This document shows, one piece after another, positions 26,701 to 36,668 of a stretch of 64,000 nt of DNA. The DNA lies in contig CH002813.1 of NCBI GenBank assembly GCA_000149265.1, forward strand, positions 240,123-304,122. Direction: 5' to 3'. Within the stretch, counting starts at the first letter, position 1. Each line of letters opens with the position of its first letter. Source of the stretch: Ciona savignyi (Eukaryota > Chordata > Ascidiacea > Phlebobranchia > Cionidae). A model generated the notes under the pieces. That model was not told where the DNA came from, made no database searches, and worked only from the letters and a program-made list of their open reading frames with translations. Both the position numbers and the translations under genes were made by a program.

Positions 26701-27116
26701 CCAGACCAACAGTGTTAAGATATATATATATATTTCATAATATATTTATCATAATACAGAACACACTGTAATATCTCCGGTAACTCTACGGTGGGTGCAA
26801 GTTCTGATGTTTGCCCGTGTGATAACTACTTGTCTTTTCCCTTAAACAGGAATAAACATCCGTTCTCTCTTTATTATGTGTCTCCAGTCATTGTGCTGTA
26901 AATGATAAATACGCTGAGTCATCGAACATGACGTTGCAGGTTCTTCAGATCCTGCATATTTGGTGGAATAGTGAGGAAAGGAAAGTTGCGCAATACCCGG
27001 TTCTGAGGAAGTACCCTCCCTTTCTCCAACAAGCTCGTGTGAAACTGAGGTTCAACCAAGTATTTGTTGGCAAGGCAACTGATTTGCTACAAACCTTTCG
27101 ACAGTTGACTCAATAA
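11772..27116 (+). CDS. mms22l: MMS22-like protein (replication-fork repair, TONSL partner)
   Basis: Twenty-one coding exons: 11772-11953, 12611-12678, 13050-13196, 13548-13664, 14064-14200, 14897-15020, 18133-18380, 18961-19183, 20024-20207, 20666-20865, 21324-21417, 21757-21877, 23140-23246, 23429-23596, 23982-24248, 24654-24763, 25105-25272, 25324-25434, 25857-25942, 26201-26345 and 26940-27116. All have GT/AG borders, and phases agree at every join except 24763/25105, which is off by one base. The product is about 1060 residues (human about 1243). From memory of human MMS22L, exon by exon similarity is visible: FNDLMELCFNSC then FWWWLVNM, LTGVTNFFSICIAI (same length from the preceding exon as human), GLFSLMHLLCE, SMNSVLERAKPSE, ALQGWMKCNLM and HPFLQVL. 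The N-terminus is divergent and acidic, then basic. MMS22L with TONSL binds nucleosomal H3-H4 at stalled forks and loads RAD51. Introns are full of SINEs and one large transposon. Confidence 0.82.
12340..12555 (+). repeat. SINE copy, 5' truncated, MMS22L intron 1
   Basis: Starts inside the body (GCATTTACCGGACATTGC), then TGAACCCAGCAGATTAATGG, GGTGCGAGGTGATCTAACG, CCATTCACGGGGATAAAC and a TCTATCCTATTCC tail. The tRNA-like head is missing. Confidence 0.7.
15129..15579 (+). repeat. Left terminal inverted repeat
   Basis: Pairs with 17582-18033 in opposite orientation. It carries the landmark ACGTCACTGACGT and a CCTGCAGG-containing stretch, both also found in the right copy with few differences. 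Confidence 0.85.
15892..16133 (+). pseudogene. Decayed coding-like remnant inside the long-TIR element
   Basis: An ATG at 15892 opens a short frame that stops at 15964-15966. An acidic frame (FEDESPIEENVYLETLP) continues just downstream to a stop near 16133. The character is that of a broken protein exon, on the strand opposite to the THAP exon. I do not recognise the family. Confidence 0.3.
16296..16583 (-). CDS. THAP-domain exon of a transposase (partial)
   Basis: About 95 residues with the C2CH signature of THAP zinc fingers: C-x4-C in YCFAPGC, a conserved FHRFP, W in KQWIQQC, then C-x2-H in CSAHI followed by DY. The frame begins right after a stop with no ATG, so it is either an internal exon or has lost its start; it ends at a TAA in the TIR-bounded element. 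THAP domains read short DNA sites and serve transposase targeting. No catalytic domain is visible next to it; that part may lie in the adjacent 721-base gap or be lost. Confidence 0.75.
   Translation of the reverse strand, partial: ATEKEGRVIGAYCFAPGCTNSYYSTRNSNPPVLFHRFPHNDKKRLKQWIQQCKRSKLPGKRTAVCSAHICDKDYHSKIVFDSNGVAKMMKTNHLV
16861..17581. other. Assembly gap (721 N)
   Basis: Run of N within the long-TIR element, ending exactly where the right inverted repeat becomes visible. The length is not a round number, so it may be an estimated gap size. Confidence 0.99.
17582..18033 (-). repeat. Right terminal inverted repeat
   Basis: Reverse complement of 15129-15579. Its inner end abuts the N run, so the repeat could be longer than is visible. 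Confidence 0.85.
18640..18925 (+). repeat. tRNA-headed SINE, near full length, MMS22L intron 7
   Basis: Head CTTGTGGTTAAGTGTGTTGC, body TTGGGCAAGGCACTTAACGG, TGAACCCAGTGAAATGATAGG and ACAGTGGGTGCAAGGTAATC, and end TTGGTTTTTCCATTC with AAACATGAATATCC. One of the clearest copies for building a consensus. Confidence 0.78.
19855..19925 (+). repeat. SINE 3' fragment
   Basis: Only the end of the element: GCCCGAGGTGATGTGACG, GGAATAAACATAATTATCC and a TATCCTGTCCTATTC tail, preceded by AT-rich sequence. Confidence 0.6.
20395..20565 (+). repeat. SINE 5' portion, MMS22L intron 9
   Basis: Head CTAGCTCATTGGTCAGTTAA, then CTGTGTCCTTGGGCAAGG and TGAACCCAGTGGATTAATAG. The 3' half is eroded. Confidence 0.6.
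20940..21090 (+). repeat. SINE 5' portion with tRNA-like head, MMS22L intron 10
   Basis: Head TTTAGCTCAGTGGTTTAGTG gives a good A-box-like stretch, and GGTTGTAGGTTAGAAACTGG a degenerate B-box region. TGTCCTTGGCAAGGCACTTAG and a CTCAAATGATGGGTTCTGTC block follow. Body end missing. Confidence 0.65.
21922..22215. repeat. Minisatellite in inverted arms (long imperfect hairpin), MMS22L intron 12
   Basis: The left arm repeats a unit close to ACAACTGAACCCCTT about eight times. After a turn near 22055-22070 the right arm repeats its reverse complement (GGGGTTCAGTTGTAA) about as often. The two arms could pair over more than 100 bases. It lies inside an intron and is not part of a recognisable transposon. 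Confidence 0.8.
22790..23000 (+). repeat. SINE, degraded, MMS22L intron 12
   Basis: Head GTTGGTTAGCCTTGCAG, B-box-like GGTTCAAAACCTGC, then AGAATGATGGGTTCTAG and a CGCGAGATGATCTTACAAC block. Confidence 0.5.
23730..23880 (-). repeat. SINE fragment, inverted, MMS22L intron 14
   Basis: Reads in reverse: CACAGTGTGTTGTATGTG, TAGTAGAACCCATTCATCC and AAGTGCTATTTCCAAGAAC match the complement of the SINE body. Confidence 0.6.
24810..25075 (+). repeat. SINE, 5' truncated, MMS22L intron 16
   Basis: GTCCTTGGTCATGTCACTTAG, AGTCAGTGGATTAATGGGG, TTGGTAACCTTACAGTGGATG and a GATTACCCATGTGATAG block. It fills most of the intron in front of the exon whose phase does not fit. Confidence 0.65.
26030..26100 (-). 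repeat. SINE fragment, inverted
   Basis: GGGCAATCATCTGAGTACCC and GCAGTGTGTTGTGTATCATG are the complement of the SINE 3' body. Confidence 0.5.
26430..26715 (-). repeat. tRNA-headed SINE, near full length, inverted, MMS22L intron 20
   Basis: In reverse orientation: GGATATTCATGTTTATCCC, ACACAGGCAATCGTCAAATAA, GTGCCTTGCTCAAGGACAC and CGAACCTGCAACCTTTCGG, with a TAAACCACCAG head. This copy and the plus-strand copy at 26755 form an inverted pair. Confidence 0.75.
26755..26870 (+). repeat. SINE 3' half, MMS22L intron 20
   Basis: ACACACTGTAATATCTCCGG, ACGGTGGGTGCAAGTTC and CAGGAATAAACATCC: the 3' half of the family, opposite in direction to its neighbour at 26430-26715. Confidence 0.65.
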
Positions 27117-27117
27117 A
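27112..27117 (+). terminator. Poly(A) hexamer overlapping the MMS22L stop codon
   Basis: CAATAAAG: the TAA stop at 27114-27116 is inside an AATAAA. I see no other AATAAA in the next 100 bp. If used, the 3' UTR would be only a few tens of bases. Confidence 0.35.
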
Positions 27118-27334
27118 GCGATTAGGTCAATTTGTCTTTTTATCTATGAAATTAAAATTTATCGGTGAAAATGTTGTCAATACTTTTTGCGTAATATGTA
27201 GGTTTATTTCCCGATTAGAAAAACAGCACGCGCTTTAACCAGGGAATTCACAGGTTGGTCCAGAACAAGTACTAGTTGGCCTGATGTGTTCAGGAAAGAT
27301 GTATTAACTTGCTTCGCCAAAACTCCGTGGGGCT

Positions 27335-27440
27335 ATTGGTTCATAGGATGGGATAATCATGTTTATCCCCGTGAATGGGAAACCCAAGGGCGTTAACACA
27401 CAGGTAATCGTCAGATCACCTCGCACCCATCGCGGGTTAC
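27335..27440 (-). repeat. SINE 3' part, inverted
   Basis: GATAATCATGTTTATCCCCG, ACACAGGTAATCGTCAGATC and CGCACCCATCGCGGGTTAC are the complement of the 3' end of the family, well conserved. Confidence 0.7.
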
Positions 27441-29654
27441 GAATTCAGTAATTCTAATTTTAATCTAATTTGGAATAAAAACGATGTTTCTATAATTTTA
27501 ACCAAATCTACTTTAAAAAAGATAAATATAATATTTAAATAATTAAATATTTATTTAGTTTATTGTAATTTATTTGAAAAAAACATCGGGAAGTGTGTTT
27601 TTATGCTAAAAAAAACAGTAAAAGACAAAAAATACTGCATGTTGGGTTTTCTTCAGCCACGCCATGTCTAGGTTGTATCGCACGAAGTCGCTAGTGAGTA
27701 GTTTCGTTCCTACTGCCGCTTGACGTGCTCTCAAACGCGAAATCCATTACTCTAGTTAAGTTGCAAACACAACAGTGGGCATCTGGTTAACTTTTAATAT
27801 ATATATAACTTTTTTCTATGACATTCGGCCGTTCGGGTGCTACCAGTCCACACATTGTTTTGTTCTACGGTTTTTGTCCTTGCTGTAGTGTGGAGTTGTA
27901 TCTTCCTAATAAAATGTTATTCCAAAAAAAGCTTCAAACATCAAATTGAGTTCGGTTTCCATTTTATTTTCAAAATCCTTTACAGGAAAGTACTTGTAGG
28001 GTATCTCCGGGGATGTAAAAATGCAAAGAGAGAAAACTCAACCGCCAGATTACCTCGAGCCAACAGTCGGGTTCTTGGAGCTATTGTAGTATGTATAATA
28101 ACTTTACTGCCCTACTCAAGGTGACATTGATGAAAATAGCCAGATTGAATAGCGAACTAGACATCTCTCCGTTCACAAACTCTGTTATTATCCTATAGAC
28201 TACATTCCATATATAATCTCCATAGTTATATGGATGTGACCAATTAGTAGTTTCAATCAAGTAGTCTTGACCTACATATGTCTGCTATTTATTCAGGTTA
28301 CATAACACAAGACGCCAACTTGAGGGGACTGTGGGTGCCCATAACCCCATCGTATATACACATACTGATTGAAGCCAGACAATTGATTTTGCTACGCATA
28401 TCAGACAAAATAAACGGTCGTAATTTAAATGTTGTCATTAATAAGGGCACCTTTGTAAAAGTAGTATCCGTTTAGATAGAGTTTAACCGAGTAAAAATTA
28501 TTATTATACGGGTGGAAGTAGGCCTACATATTTGAATACTGCTTTTGCTAACTGGGCCAATGATTATTTTTAAATTTTCTAAAACATTTCAAAGCCTAAA
28601 TAAATTTTTTTTCACATAGTGACACACTATTTGAGGTTCTGGGCAACAGACCAGCGTATCCGTCCGCTAGGGCGGCGCTCGTGCAATATGCTTCGAAGTG
28701 ACGTCATATTGATTAAAATCTGAATCGTTCAATTTACATACTGGTTTTAATATATAATTTGAAAATAACCGCAATTTGCATATAGAAGGCTACCATAGAC
28801 ACATTAGCGAAGTCTGCTCTAAAGAGAAATTACTTTACTTGGTCTACTTTTCTCCGAATTTAACAACCTTTGTTTATTTATTCGGATTCATGATAGAAAT
28901 AAATTATGAGTTTCTTCCGTTTTATCGTGAATCTATCCTCTTAGACGTTTTATCAGATTCCCCTAAGTACTTAACCCGGCGGAAATCAAGCTGCCTATAT
29001 CCTTTGAACGATCAGTGTTATCAGCCGGTGGTCTACTGTTAAGAGGGACATCAGATATATTCCTAAACGATTTTTACTTTAATTGCGATTAGGCTAAACG
29101 CTTGCGTCATCCTGGCACGATTTCGTGAATTCGCTGCCCATATTTTGAAATGACGCAATATATTTGTTCGCTTGATTTCCAGATTGCATGCTGGAGGGTA
29201 TAGGGAAGGGCATTGACCTGAGTTCATATATCAACCACAGAACCGCAAAAGTCGGTATTTGTTTTATTTCCATTTAAAACTCAGGCATGAAAATGTAATA
29301 TCGTCGCGTAAAGCAAAAAGCGTTAGATCCGAGCGCTGGCCAGAACTAGTTATTATTCGGTTAAATATAAACTTTGTTTTGTTTGAAACAAGTTTCAAAT
29401 CGAATTTAAAAAATATCACGTTCGCAAACTTATCCAACGAATCAGACACCGCGTCTAGTTGTATGAAACCAGGTTAGAATTCGTTTTGCGCTCGTTCTTT
29501 CAATATTTACTCTTAATCTAAACAATAGCTTGAATCAAAGGCGACGGCAGAGTTTCAGAGTGACCGCGGAAATTAAACAAATTCGTTTTCTTAGGTCTTG
29601 CCGCCACCTTTGCAAGAATTATCATCGAAGCGGCAATCAGACAATCGCAGTCAT

Positions 29655-29800
29655 AACACTCAATAAACCAACCAATAAATTGAACACTCAATAACCAACC
29701 AATGAAATTGAATACTTAATAACCAACCAATGGAATTGAACACTCAATAACCAACCAATGAAATTAAACACTCAAAAACCAACCAATAAATTTAAAATTG
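29655..29800 (+). repeat. Minisatellite, about 29-bp unit, five copies
   Basis: The unit reads roughly ACACTCAATAACCAACCAATG plus AAATTGA, with small changes in each copy. Five consecutive units are visible. Confidence 0.8.
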
Positions 29801-30597
29801 TGATCAACATTTTCTAGATATGTCCTTAAAACAAATAATACTTCAGCACAAGAAAAGATCATTGAAAGTGAATACACAAGTACAATAATATACAATACGT
29901 TCGCTAATAAATACGATCCATGATAGTAAAGGGTTCGAAATCTGAGGCTGATTAAACAATTTATCCGTGGCAAGACGGGCGCGGCCGGAAGAGTAGGGCG
30001 CATGCGTGATGTGCCCCGAGTGAGGTAAATAAACAAGTTGCTGGGAAGATTGACTATCTATGAGCCACGTTGTCTCCCGGATTATAGCTTATGGGAGAAA
30101 CCGTTGCCCGAACAATCGTCCCTTTCAGAAAGCTGCAATTTGCTAATGCAGCGCTCCAGTGTTTCAAGTTATCTGCAACAAATCAATGTAACTTGCGCAA
30201 GTCAAATTGGTTTGGGAAGCACTGTTACTGCTGTACTTGACCAGAGAAAAGATCTTGGTCGGTGTGGATCTCATGCGAAAGGCGTGCCTGTGTCGCTGTC
30301 GCTGTGTTCCTACAATACAACAGCCCTGATGATACAATATATACTGTGTTCATTTATTCCCAGATTCGAACTATAATTACAACCGGAGTTTCCTATTACA
30401 AAGCATCATAATTGAACCAGTCTAATTGTTTTGCCTGCAAGGCCTTGTTTTCTGTGAATTGTGTCAGTCTCCGTAAAGAGAAATTGTCACACAAAAATTG
30501 AAACAAGTGGTTTTACCTATAAATACAGTAAACTACCCAGGGTACCACGCTGCTAATTCAAACCGTTATTGGGAGATTTTGGTTTTGCTTAAAATAT

Positions 30598-30603
30598 TTT
30601 ATT
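30598..30603 (-). terminator. Poly(A) signal of the secreted-precursor gene
   Basis: AATAAA on the minus strand about 320 bp after the stop of the gene at 30922-31639. Confidence 0.5.
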
Positions 30604-30921
30604 AGCACGGAAAACGTAATGCAGCAACAATAACAATAGAAAAATATAAATTAAATTTCTAAAACAGTTTGGAACTCGTGGGGAAAAGAACTAATAATAC
30701 GACACGGCAACATCTCTTAATTAAATGTTGTCTAAATAGCTTAAATTGCAAAACGATAAAAAGAACGAAAAACATAAAAATCGATTGCTCTGTCAGGTTC
30801 GGTTTGTTGCGGGTCATGTCTGGAACCCGGTTTACTGCATTTCGCGTCACCAAGCGGCAAGCATGATTGGCATAGGGTCCGGAGCTGAACGAAATTCTTC
30901 TAAAGCTTGGCGGTTCTTGAA

Positions 30922-31639
30922 TTAGTTTCCATTCGTTGAGCCATCGTGGACAGATTGCTGGAAACACGTGATTGTGACACCCCTGACTCTCTGGTTCACC
31001 CATCCACACAATCCGATAATGGTTCGAACTAACTCGGTTTGCTTTGCGTCTGTCAGGGGGTCGGAATGGCGCAGGGTTTCGACTCGCATCTGCAGCCCGT
31101 TACCAACCGGCACACGGGAGATTTGACTGAGATTCTCATCATTCACTCTGCTGTGGTGGCGGCGGCGAATAGCCTCGTCGACAGGTCCGCTAATATCACG
31201 ATCAGGTCGGGTCAATCCGCTCGCGTTGAGCCTCCCCAGAATTGACCGTAAGCTCTTGCTGGTTGGTCGGTTCCTGTTAACGTGCACGAATGCTGGTTGC
31301 GGGTTCTCATTGATGTTCAAAGCTTCGTAGATAAGAACAAGGCGATTGAGCGTTTCTTCAAGGTAGCGGCGCTGTCTGTGGACGTGGTAATGCGGCCCCG
31401 ATTGTCGTTTCCTGGTTAAACAAAATAATTTTAATCAAAAATAGTCACTTAAAAATTGAACCTTATTCAGTTGCATTTAATATTTATATCGGTTAATATC
31501 TCGTTATAATATGTCTATATCAATTTTAATTCGGAATTGCTTACTTTATACTTCGCGATTCTGTGCTTGACGGAAGGACCAAACACCAAGTTGCTACCAG
31601 AAGAAGGAAACATATCGGTCTTCGTGTGCAGGGCATCAT
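30922..31639 (-). CDS. Secreted preproprotein with dibasic sites (family not recognised)
   Basis: Two coding exons on the minus strand, 31639-31545 and 31411-30922, joined by a 133-bp GT/AG intron with matching phase, give 194 residues. Residues 1 to about 26 form a clear signal peptide (basic start, then CFLLLVATWCLVL, then small residues). Possible convertase sites follow: KKR at 32-34, a furin-type RQRR at 44-47 and RRR at 114-116. Residues 48-63 (YLEETLNRLVLIYEAL) could be an amphipathic helix. Only two Cys follow the signal, C167 in LCGW and C181. This layout suits a peptide-hormone or growth-factor precursor, but I match it to no known family, and processing is inference. A TATA box lies upstream, an upstream 5' UTR intron is plausible (donor near 31744, acceptor directly before the ATG), and a poly(A) signal is downstream. 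Coding of the exon was judged from splice phase and signal peptide. Confidence 0.68.
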
Positions 31640-31844
31640 CTGGAAAGTAGAAATTTAAATAAGCTAAACTTGTTAATGAATTCTATTTTAGCATTGTTAA
31701 AGAATTACTTTTTTAATTTTTAATACATAGTGATCTGTACCTTTTAGTATAATGTTGTAGGTTGAGCTACGTTTCTTCGTTTGATTTCTTCTTTTAAGTG
31801 TCCGATGATCTAACTCTGTTTGAGATCTGTCCTTAGCATAATCC

Positions 31845-31853
31845 CTATTTATA
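31845..31853 (-). promoter_or_regulatory. TATA box of the secreted-precursor gene
   Basis: TATAAATAG on the minus strand, about 205 bp before the ATG. Transcription would start near 31815-31820, and a GT donor (AAAAGGTACAG, near 31744) would then remove a 5' UTR intron ending at the CCAG before the ATG. Confidence 0.6.
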
Positions 31854-34564
31854 CAGGCTTTGACATGAGAGAAAAAAGCAACGAAAAAGTTTTAACAAAA
31901 TCATCATCACAATAGCATCTGTGACGTTGTCATCTCGAAAGGAAGTAACAATGGTGGGCTCGCCACGGACAGTAAAGGTTGGCAAAGATTGCTGCGGGAG
32001 GGTAATTGATGATAATTGGTCATTGTGTAAGTCTTAGGAGAAAAATATGGCTTACAGCTAATTCCCTGCATACCCGGCTAATAATTGACCCAATAACACG
32101 CAAAGGTGTGCCAACCTATATGCACTACCAATAACAAGCCTCCACTGTTAAGGTATTATTATCCTGCTATCTTCACAGTCTGCTTCAAATAAGTAATATT
32201 TGTAACAGCCATTTTATTGTTGCAAGTTTCCCCGTGTAAGGAATACGTGTTCGTGGGCCGGAATATTCAAGGCAAGCAGCGGTTACTTTGACCTCGGAAA
32301 CTGTCTAACCGGCGACACTATAGAAAAGCAAATATTTTAAAACGACCGCACGTCATATCTATGACGCATGCAATTTCAAATTTCATTTCAAATTTCATTT
32401 CAAAAGCAAATGACACTTTCTTTTATTTGTTGCTGCGTCATATAACTTGTTTTGTGGTTTAATAACAAAGAAGATATCATTGGGTTTTGAGCTATCGGTC
32501 CACATAACATTTACCAAAACCGTTTCGATCACCGTTTGGCAAAATACCCCCCCCCCAACCGCTATAATGGCAAGTCACGAAGGATTATCATCGAGTTACA
32601 GTCGAGTCGGATCGGGGTTATTCTAAGATCACAGAACCACTTCTTTTAATCTGGGATTAGTAAATTTAAATTTACAAACAAGGAACATTTTCCACTCCGC
32701 TTGTCTGCGGGCGCAGGCTTTACAAACATCAGATATTTACCTATAAATCCATCATGTTTAACGTAGAGATTTATCATTCACGTGTATAATATGCTCATTG
32801 CGATGCTTATAGAGAAGGATTAGCGGTCTTCGTTGAAATCCGCTAAGCGGATCGTTCTATTTTAGGTGATTTTTATTTTTTTCAATTTCCGCATTTAAAT
32901 CACCGGCAACCCACAATAGTTACATCGGTTATATGAACATTTTTCGTGTTTTATTTGTGGAGATGCACCGACTTAATAAGCAGCAACATAAAGTAACATA
33001 TAATACTGTGGTTTATTTTAATTGCGACGTTTAAGTGAATAATGTGAAATGGATTATTTCATGTTCGAAGGATCAACCCGAATTCAATAGTTTTTGGCTA
33101 AGAGTCAAACGGAGATCCCCACACGTGAATCAAGTCAGCTTATCTCTGGCCTGGTATATCGTTGCAGTATAACACACCGGATACGAGATGGCTTTACGAG
33201 ATAAGGAACGCTGTATATTTTGGCTGCAAGCATATCCCTCTTCACCTGACAAATGATTCATCAAAGGGACCGAATTGAAACAGTTTCCGAACATCGTAGT
33301 CATAAAGTCCGGGCATAATCGGATTTTAAGTACGAACCACTGTGAAATGTCGTCAATTTCGTGGGCACGGGTCATGTAAAAGTCGTCTCGGTGTTATCTC
33401 GGTGAAAATACGAGTTACCAAGTCATTTTCTCGGACAAACTTACATTATCAAATGTTGTAAAGCCTAAAATGGAGTCATTAGAGCTAAAAATAGCTTATC
33501 ACGTGTTTATATCATGGTTGGCGGATTGCAACAACAGCAAAGGTCTTGGGTTACATGTAGATGAGCCATGAGGTTTCGCTTGAGCTCAAAGTGAAAGGGT
33601 CACAGCGACTGGTTTTCTTTCCAGTAGATCTGACCTATATATCACAACATATTAACGCATAAAACTATATGTTATTAAGCAGAAACTTTTTCCGGGAAGG
33701 TTTAATGTCCGCCGCGTTCAAAGCGATCATCGCGGCCACTGGTAACTCTAATTCGGCCAACAACCGTCAACAAACGGGTCAGTCGTCGAAACAATGCCCA
33801 TTGTGACGTATTTCGCGGAAGCACTGACTGTGTGTGGCTAAATTAGCAGCAGCAGCGGCGGCGGTGAGTTTAACTTCTGTTTACACACCCTTTAACAGGT
33901 GCTACCCGTGGGAACACGCTGCGAGGTTAAGACGAAACTGCCAGCACCGAAACTAGGTTAAACCGCCGCCTTTTCACTTGCATTTCGGAACACAATACCT
34001 CGGATACGACACGCATGTAGAAACCGCGCCTTATCGCGAAAGTTGAAATCCAGCAGAATGTAAACCTTCACCTATCGCATCATTAATTATATTCCATCCT
34101 TGTCGTTGGTTTGCACGCACTGAACACAATCGCTCCTTGTCTCCCACCGTCCAAAAATATGAAATAAAAAAGATTCAAACCTCGGACGATCTATCAACTG
34201 GTTAATCACATGGTTCATCGAAAACGACAAATTGTTTTGAGGTTAATTTGTTTATTTTCTACAGACATTAAAATTTCAGAAAATGCAATCGTGTTTAAGC
34301 GGCTAGTATATGGGGATTCCCCTCCCAGAATTGCTTCCCGATGATATCAATGTTCAAGGCCAACAACATACTTTGCGCTTTGGATCTCTTATCATCTGGT
34401 TCCTGCAATGTTTGTAAGATAATCACTCGGACCGATGTGGCTTATCACTCGGACTGATGTAGCAAATCATAGATCGTTGTGAGATTTCCCGCAGAAAGTT
34501 CATTGGTTTAACGAGTTGAACATAACTGTAGTAATATCTAAATCATAGATAACATATTTATCCC

Positions 34565-34655
34565 AGGTAACATCACGCGCACCGGGAAATCTGTTGATTG
34601 CCCGTGTGGTGACCCCCTTGCATTTTCTCATTCATATTCATAACATAATGTGCAA
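34565..34655 (+). repeat. SINE 3' fragment
   Basis: TGATTGCCCGTGTGGTGACC, then CCTTGCATTTTCTCATTCAT, matching the end of the SINE body. Confidence 0.5.
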
Positions 34656-36204
34656 CGCCTTCCCGGGTGTTGGGGAATCCTTCGCACCAGACCGACGAGG
34701 CCTCAGCACGTCCCCCCTCCAACCACAAACCTACGTGACCCACGGTAGATGACATCATTGGAGGCAAACACATTTCATGACGTAATATGTGTTGTGAGGA
34801 TTGGATTAATCACGGTGCAATCAACATATTTAAAACGCGTCGTCGAAATGAACGAACCAAACAATTTCCGCCGTAAGCGTCACATATCCCATTAATACGA
34901 AAAAAACAAGAACAATCCCGAAACTAAATTCTAAAATTAATACGAATTGTCCAAATAGTCATCATCGACGTATTGTGACAAATACAAAATTTTCGTTCTG
35001 GTTTGCCATTTAACGATTTAATTCGCTCCCAATTCATCTACAGCTCGGAGTTGAAAGTCCAAGTTGTACGTATTCGCAATCAAATCGTAGTCGATGAATA
35101 AGTTGTGTAGACTTATTGCGCAAGTTTATTGCCGCCGCCAATGTGCAAAGTCAGACGCTGTGCAAATTCCCGATACGTGTTTGTTCCATCGGCATCGAAC
35201 AATACAGAAAGACATGCATAGTTACGTTTATGCTGGTAACAATGGCTGATTTACGAAAGTCCTTCTATATATAATCAATGACAAGTAAGTCGTCTCAGAC
35301 GCAGAAGGGAGGGCCGTCTTACCACCTGACCTTTCGCAATGCATTTCACGAAGCATAAGTTACCTTGTCTCTGACAATGACTGTTCCTTTCCTGTGTAGC
35401 TGTGGGAGGTTGTTGTAATTGATACCAAATTGTGAAAAAAGTAATTCATTTTTGTCGCTCGAAAGCGTGCCCTGTAGAAAAAACAAGATTAAAAGCGGCG
35501 ACACACTTGTTTAAAGTGATTAAAGCGTGCAAATTCGGCCCGTGGAAGGAACTGAGTAAAGTTGTCAAAATAAGACGCCATTATTTTGTGATTTTGACCC
35601 TTCCTTCAGCGAGGCGCCGACTTTCACCGTCGGTACAGACAATGCACATGCCACGTGTGATGTAACAATGATTTATTTGTTCAACCGGCGTGCCTAATAA
35701 GGAGCGAAACCGACGTTTATTTTGGCAACTCGGGTAACATCTACCAGGGTCGGCGAGATAATGTGCGTATTGTGTAGAGAAACATCCGATTCGACGTGAA
35801 AATAAGACGCCGTCGCACTTACATAAGCATTCTCGCATAATAACAGCGATAGAGATTTTGGCCTAAGTTAGACGATTTTGATAGAGATACGAGAAAACGA
35901 TTAATAAACAAACACACATCTCACACGCAAATCGCGCGTGGTTGCTCTTGCCTGACACCTGTTGGCACATATCACTGCGTTGACTGTCCAACAGGTGGCA
36001 GTAGTCAGCCTTGAACCTGTATCTATTCGACTTAGTGGATTGGCAAAGTCTGATTACCACCACGTTAAATACTTGGTACTGAGGATCATTCCACTTGGAT
36101 TAATAGGGGTGTAACTTCTAATCGTACAAAAGAAAATAATTTCCGAAAATCATAAGACTAAAAAACTTTTCATTTCCACTATTTATATACACACAGAATA
36201 TGCG

Positions 36205-36385
36205 ATATGCACGCCTATCCCATGAAAGGGAAACAATCATTATAACACAGGTGTCGTCAGATTTTAGTTCAACCCCATTAATCCACTGGGTTCATGCAGA
36301 TGTTCACTTAGTGCCTTGCCCAAGGACACATCTGTATAGCTATCAGCTGGTTTCAATCCCCCAATCTTTCGAGTAAAAGAAGACA
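36205..36385 (-). repeat. SINE copy, inverted
   Basis: CACGCCTATCCCATGAAAGGG, ACACAGGTGTCGTCAGATT, CAACCCCATTAATCCACTGGG and GTGCCTTGCCCAAGGACAC are the complement of the family body; TTTCAATCCCCCAATCTTTCG is the B-box side. Confidence 0.65.
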
Positions 36386-36439
36386 CAGCACAAAAACGAA
36401 TAATCAGACTTTCACATTAGCATATGTGCATGTTTTTTG

Positions 36440-36575
36440 CACCATGTATTTGGGCAATGCACTTAGCAGACTTAACTTGAACGCATGATTAATGGGTTCT
36501 TTTAAAATTAAAGGAATGTTGCACAATCATAAACAAACTGTAATAGCTTTAGTAAAGTGATAGTCGGCACAAGGT
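36440..36575 (+). repeat. SINE copy, degraded
   Basis: TTTGGGCAATGCACTTAGC, CATGATTAATGGGTTC, TAATAGCTTTAGTAAAGTG and GGCACAAGGTCTGAC follow the family order. It forms an inverted pair with the copy at 36205. Confidence 0.55.
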
Positions 36576-36668
36576 CTGACAAATCCTATTATTCCTTAAT
36601 AAGTAACAGAATACACAGCTATGCTCATCTATTCTTCAAACTTAACAAACATCCCAGTCCAACTATAC

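Larger units (their letters stand above)
27118..30597. other. Intergenic between MMS22L and the secreted-precursor gene
   Basis: No gene recognised. Contains SINE pieces (27335-27440 and a short scrap at 28040-28095) and a minisatellite (29655-29800). A GC-rich patch near 29965-30025 contains GGCGCATGCGTG, which resembles an NRF1 site and could mark a promoter. The open stretch that follows it has no ATG near its start and is not supported as a gene. Confidence 0.45.
31860..36668. other. Long intergenic region
   Basis: No gene supported on either strand. Visible items are a C run near 32546-32556, a repeated ATTTCAAATTTC near 32375-32400, SINE pieces at 34565, 36205 and 36440, and a GC-richer stretch at 33700-34070. 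That stretch has a short ATG frame (33703-33807) and a strong donor-like GGCGGTGAGT near 33864. The missing last exon(s) of THG1L should lie in this interval but could not be found. Confidence 0.4.

Noticed and set aside
30038..30376. 112-codon plus-strand frame
   Set aside because: No ATG near the start, no splice support and no recognisable domain; treated as chance.
35432..35838. Frames on both strands upstream of THG1L exon 3
   Set aside because: Checked as candidates for the missing THG1L end; none has the family motifs.
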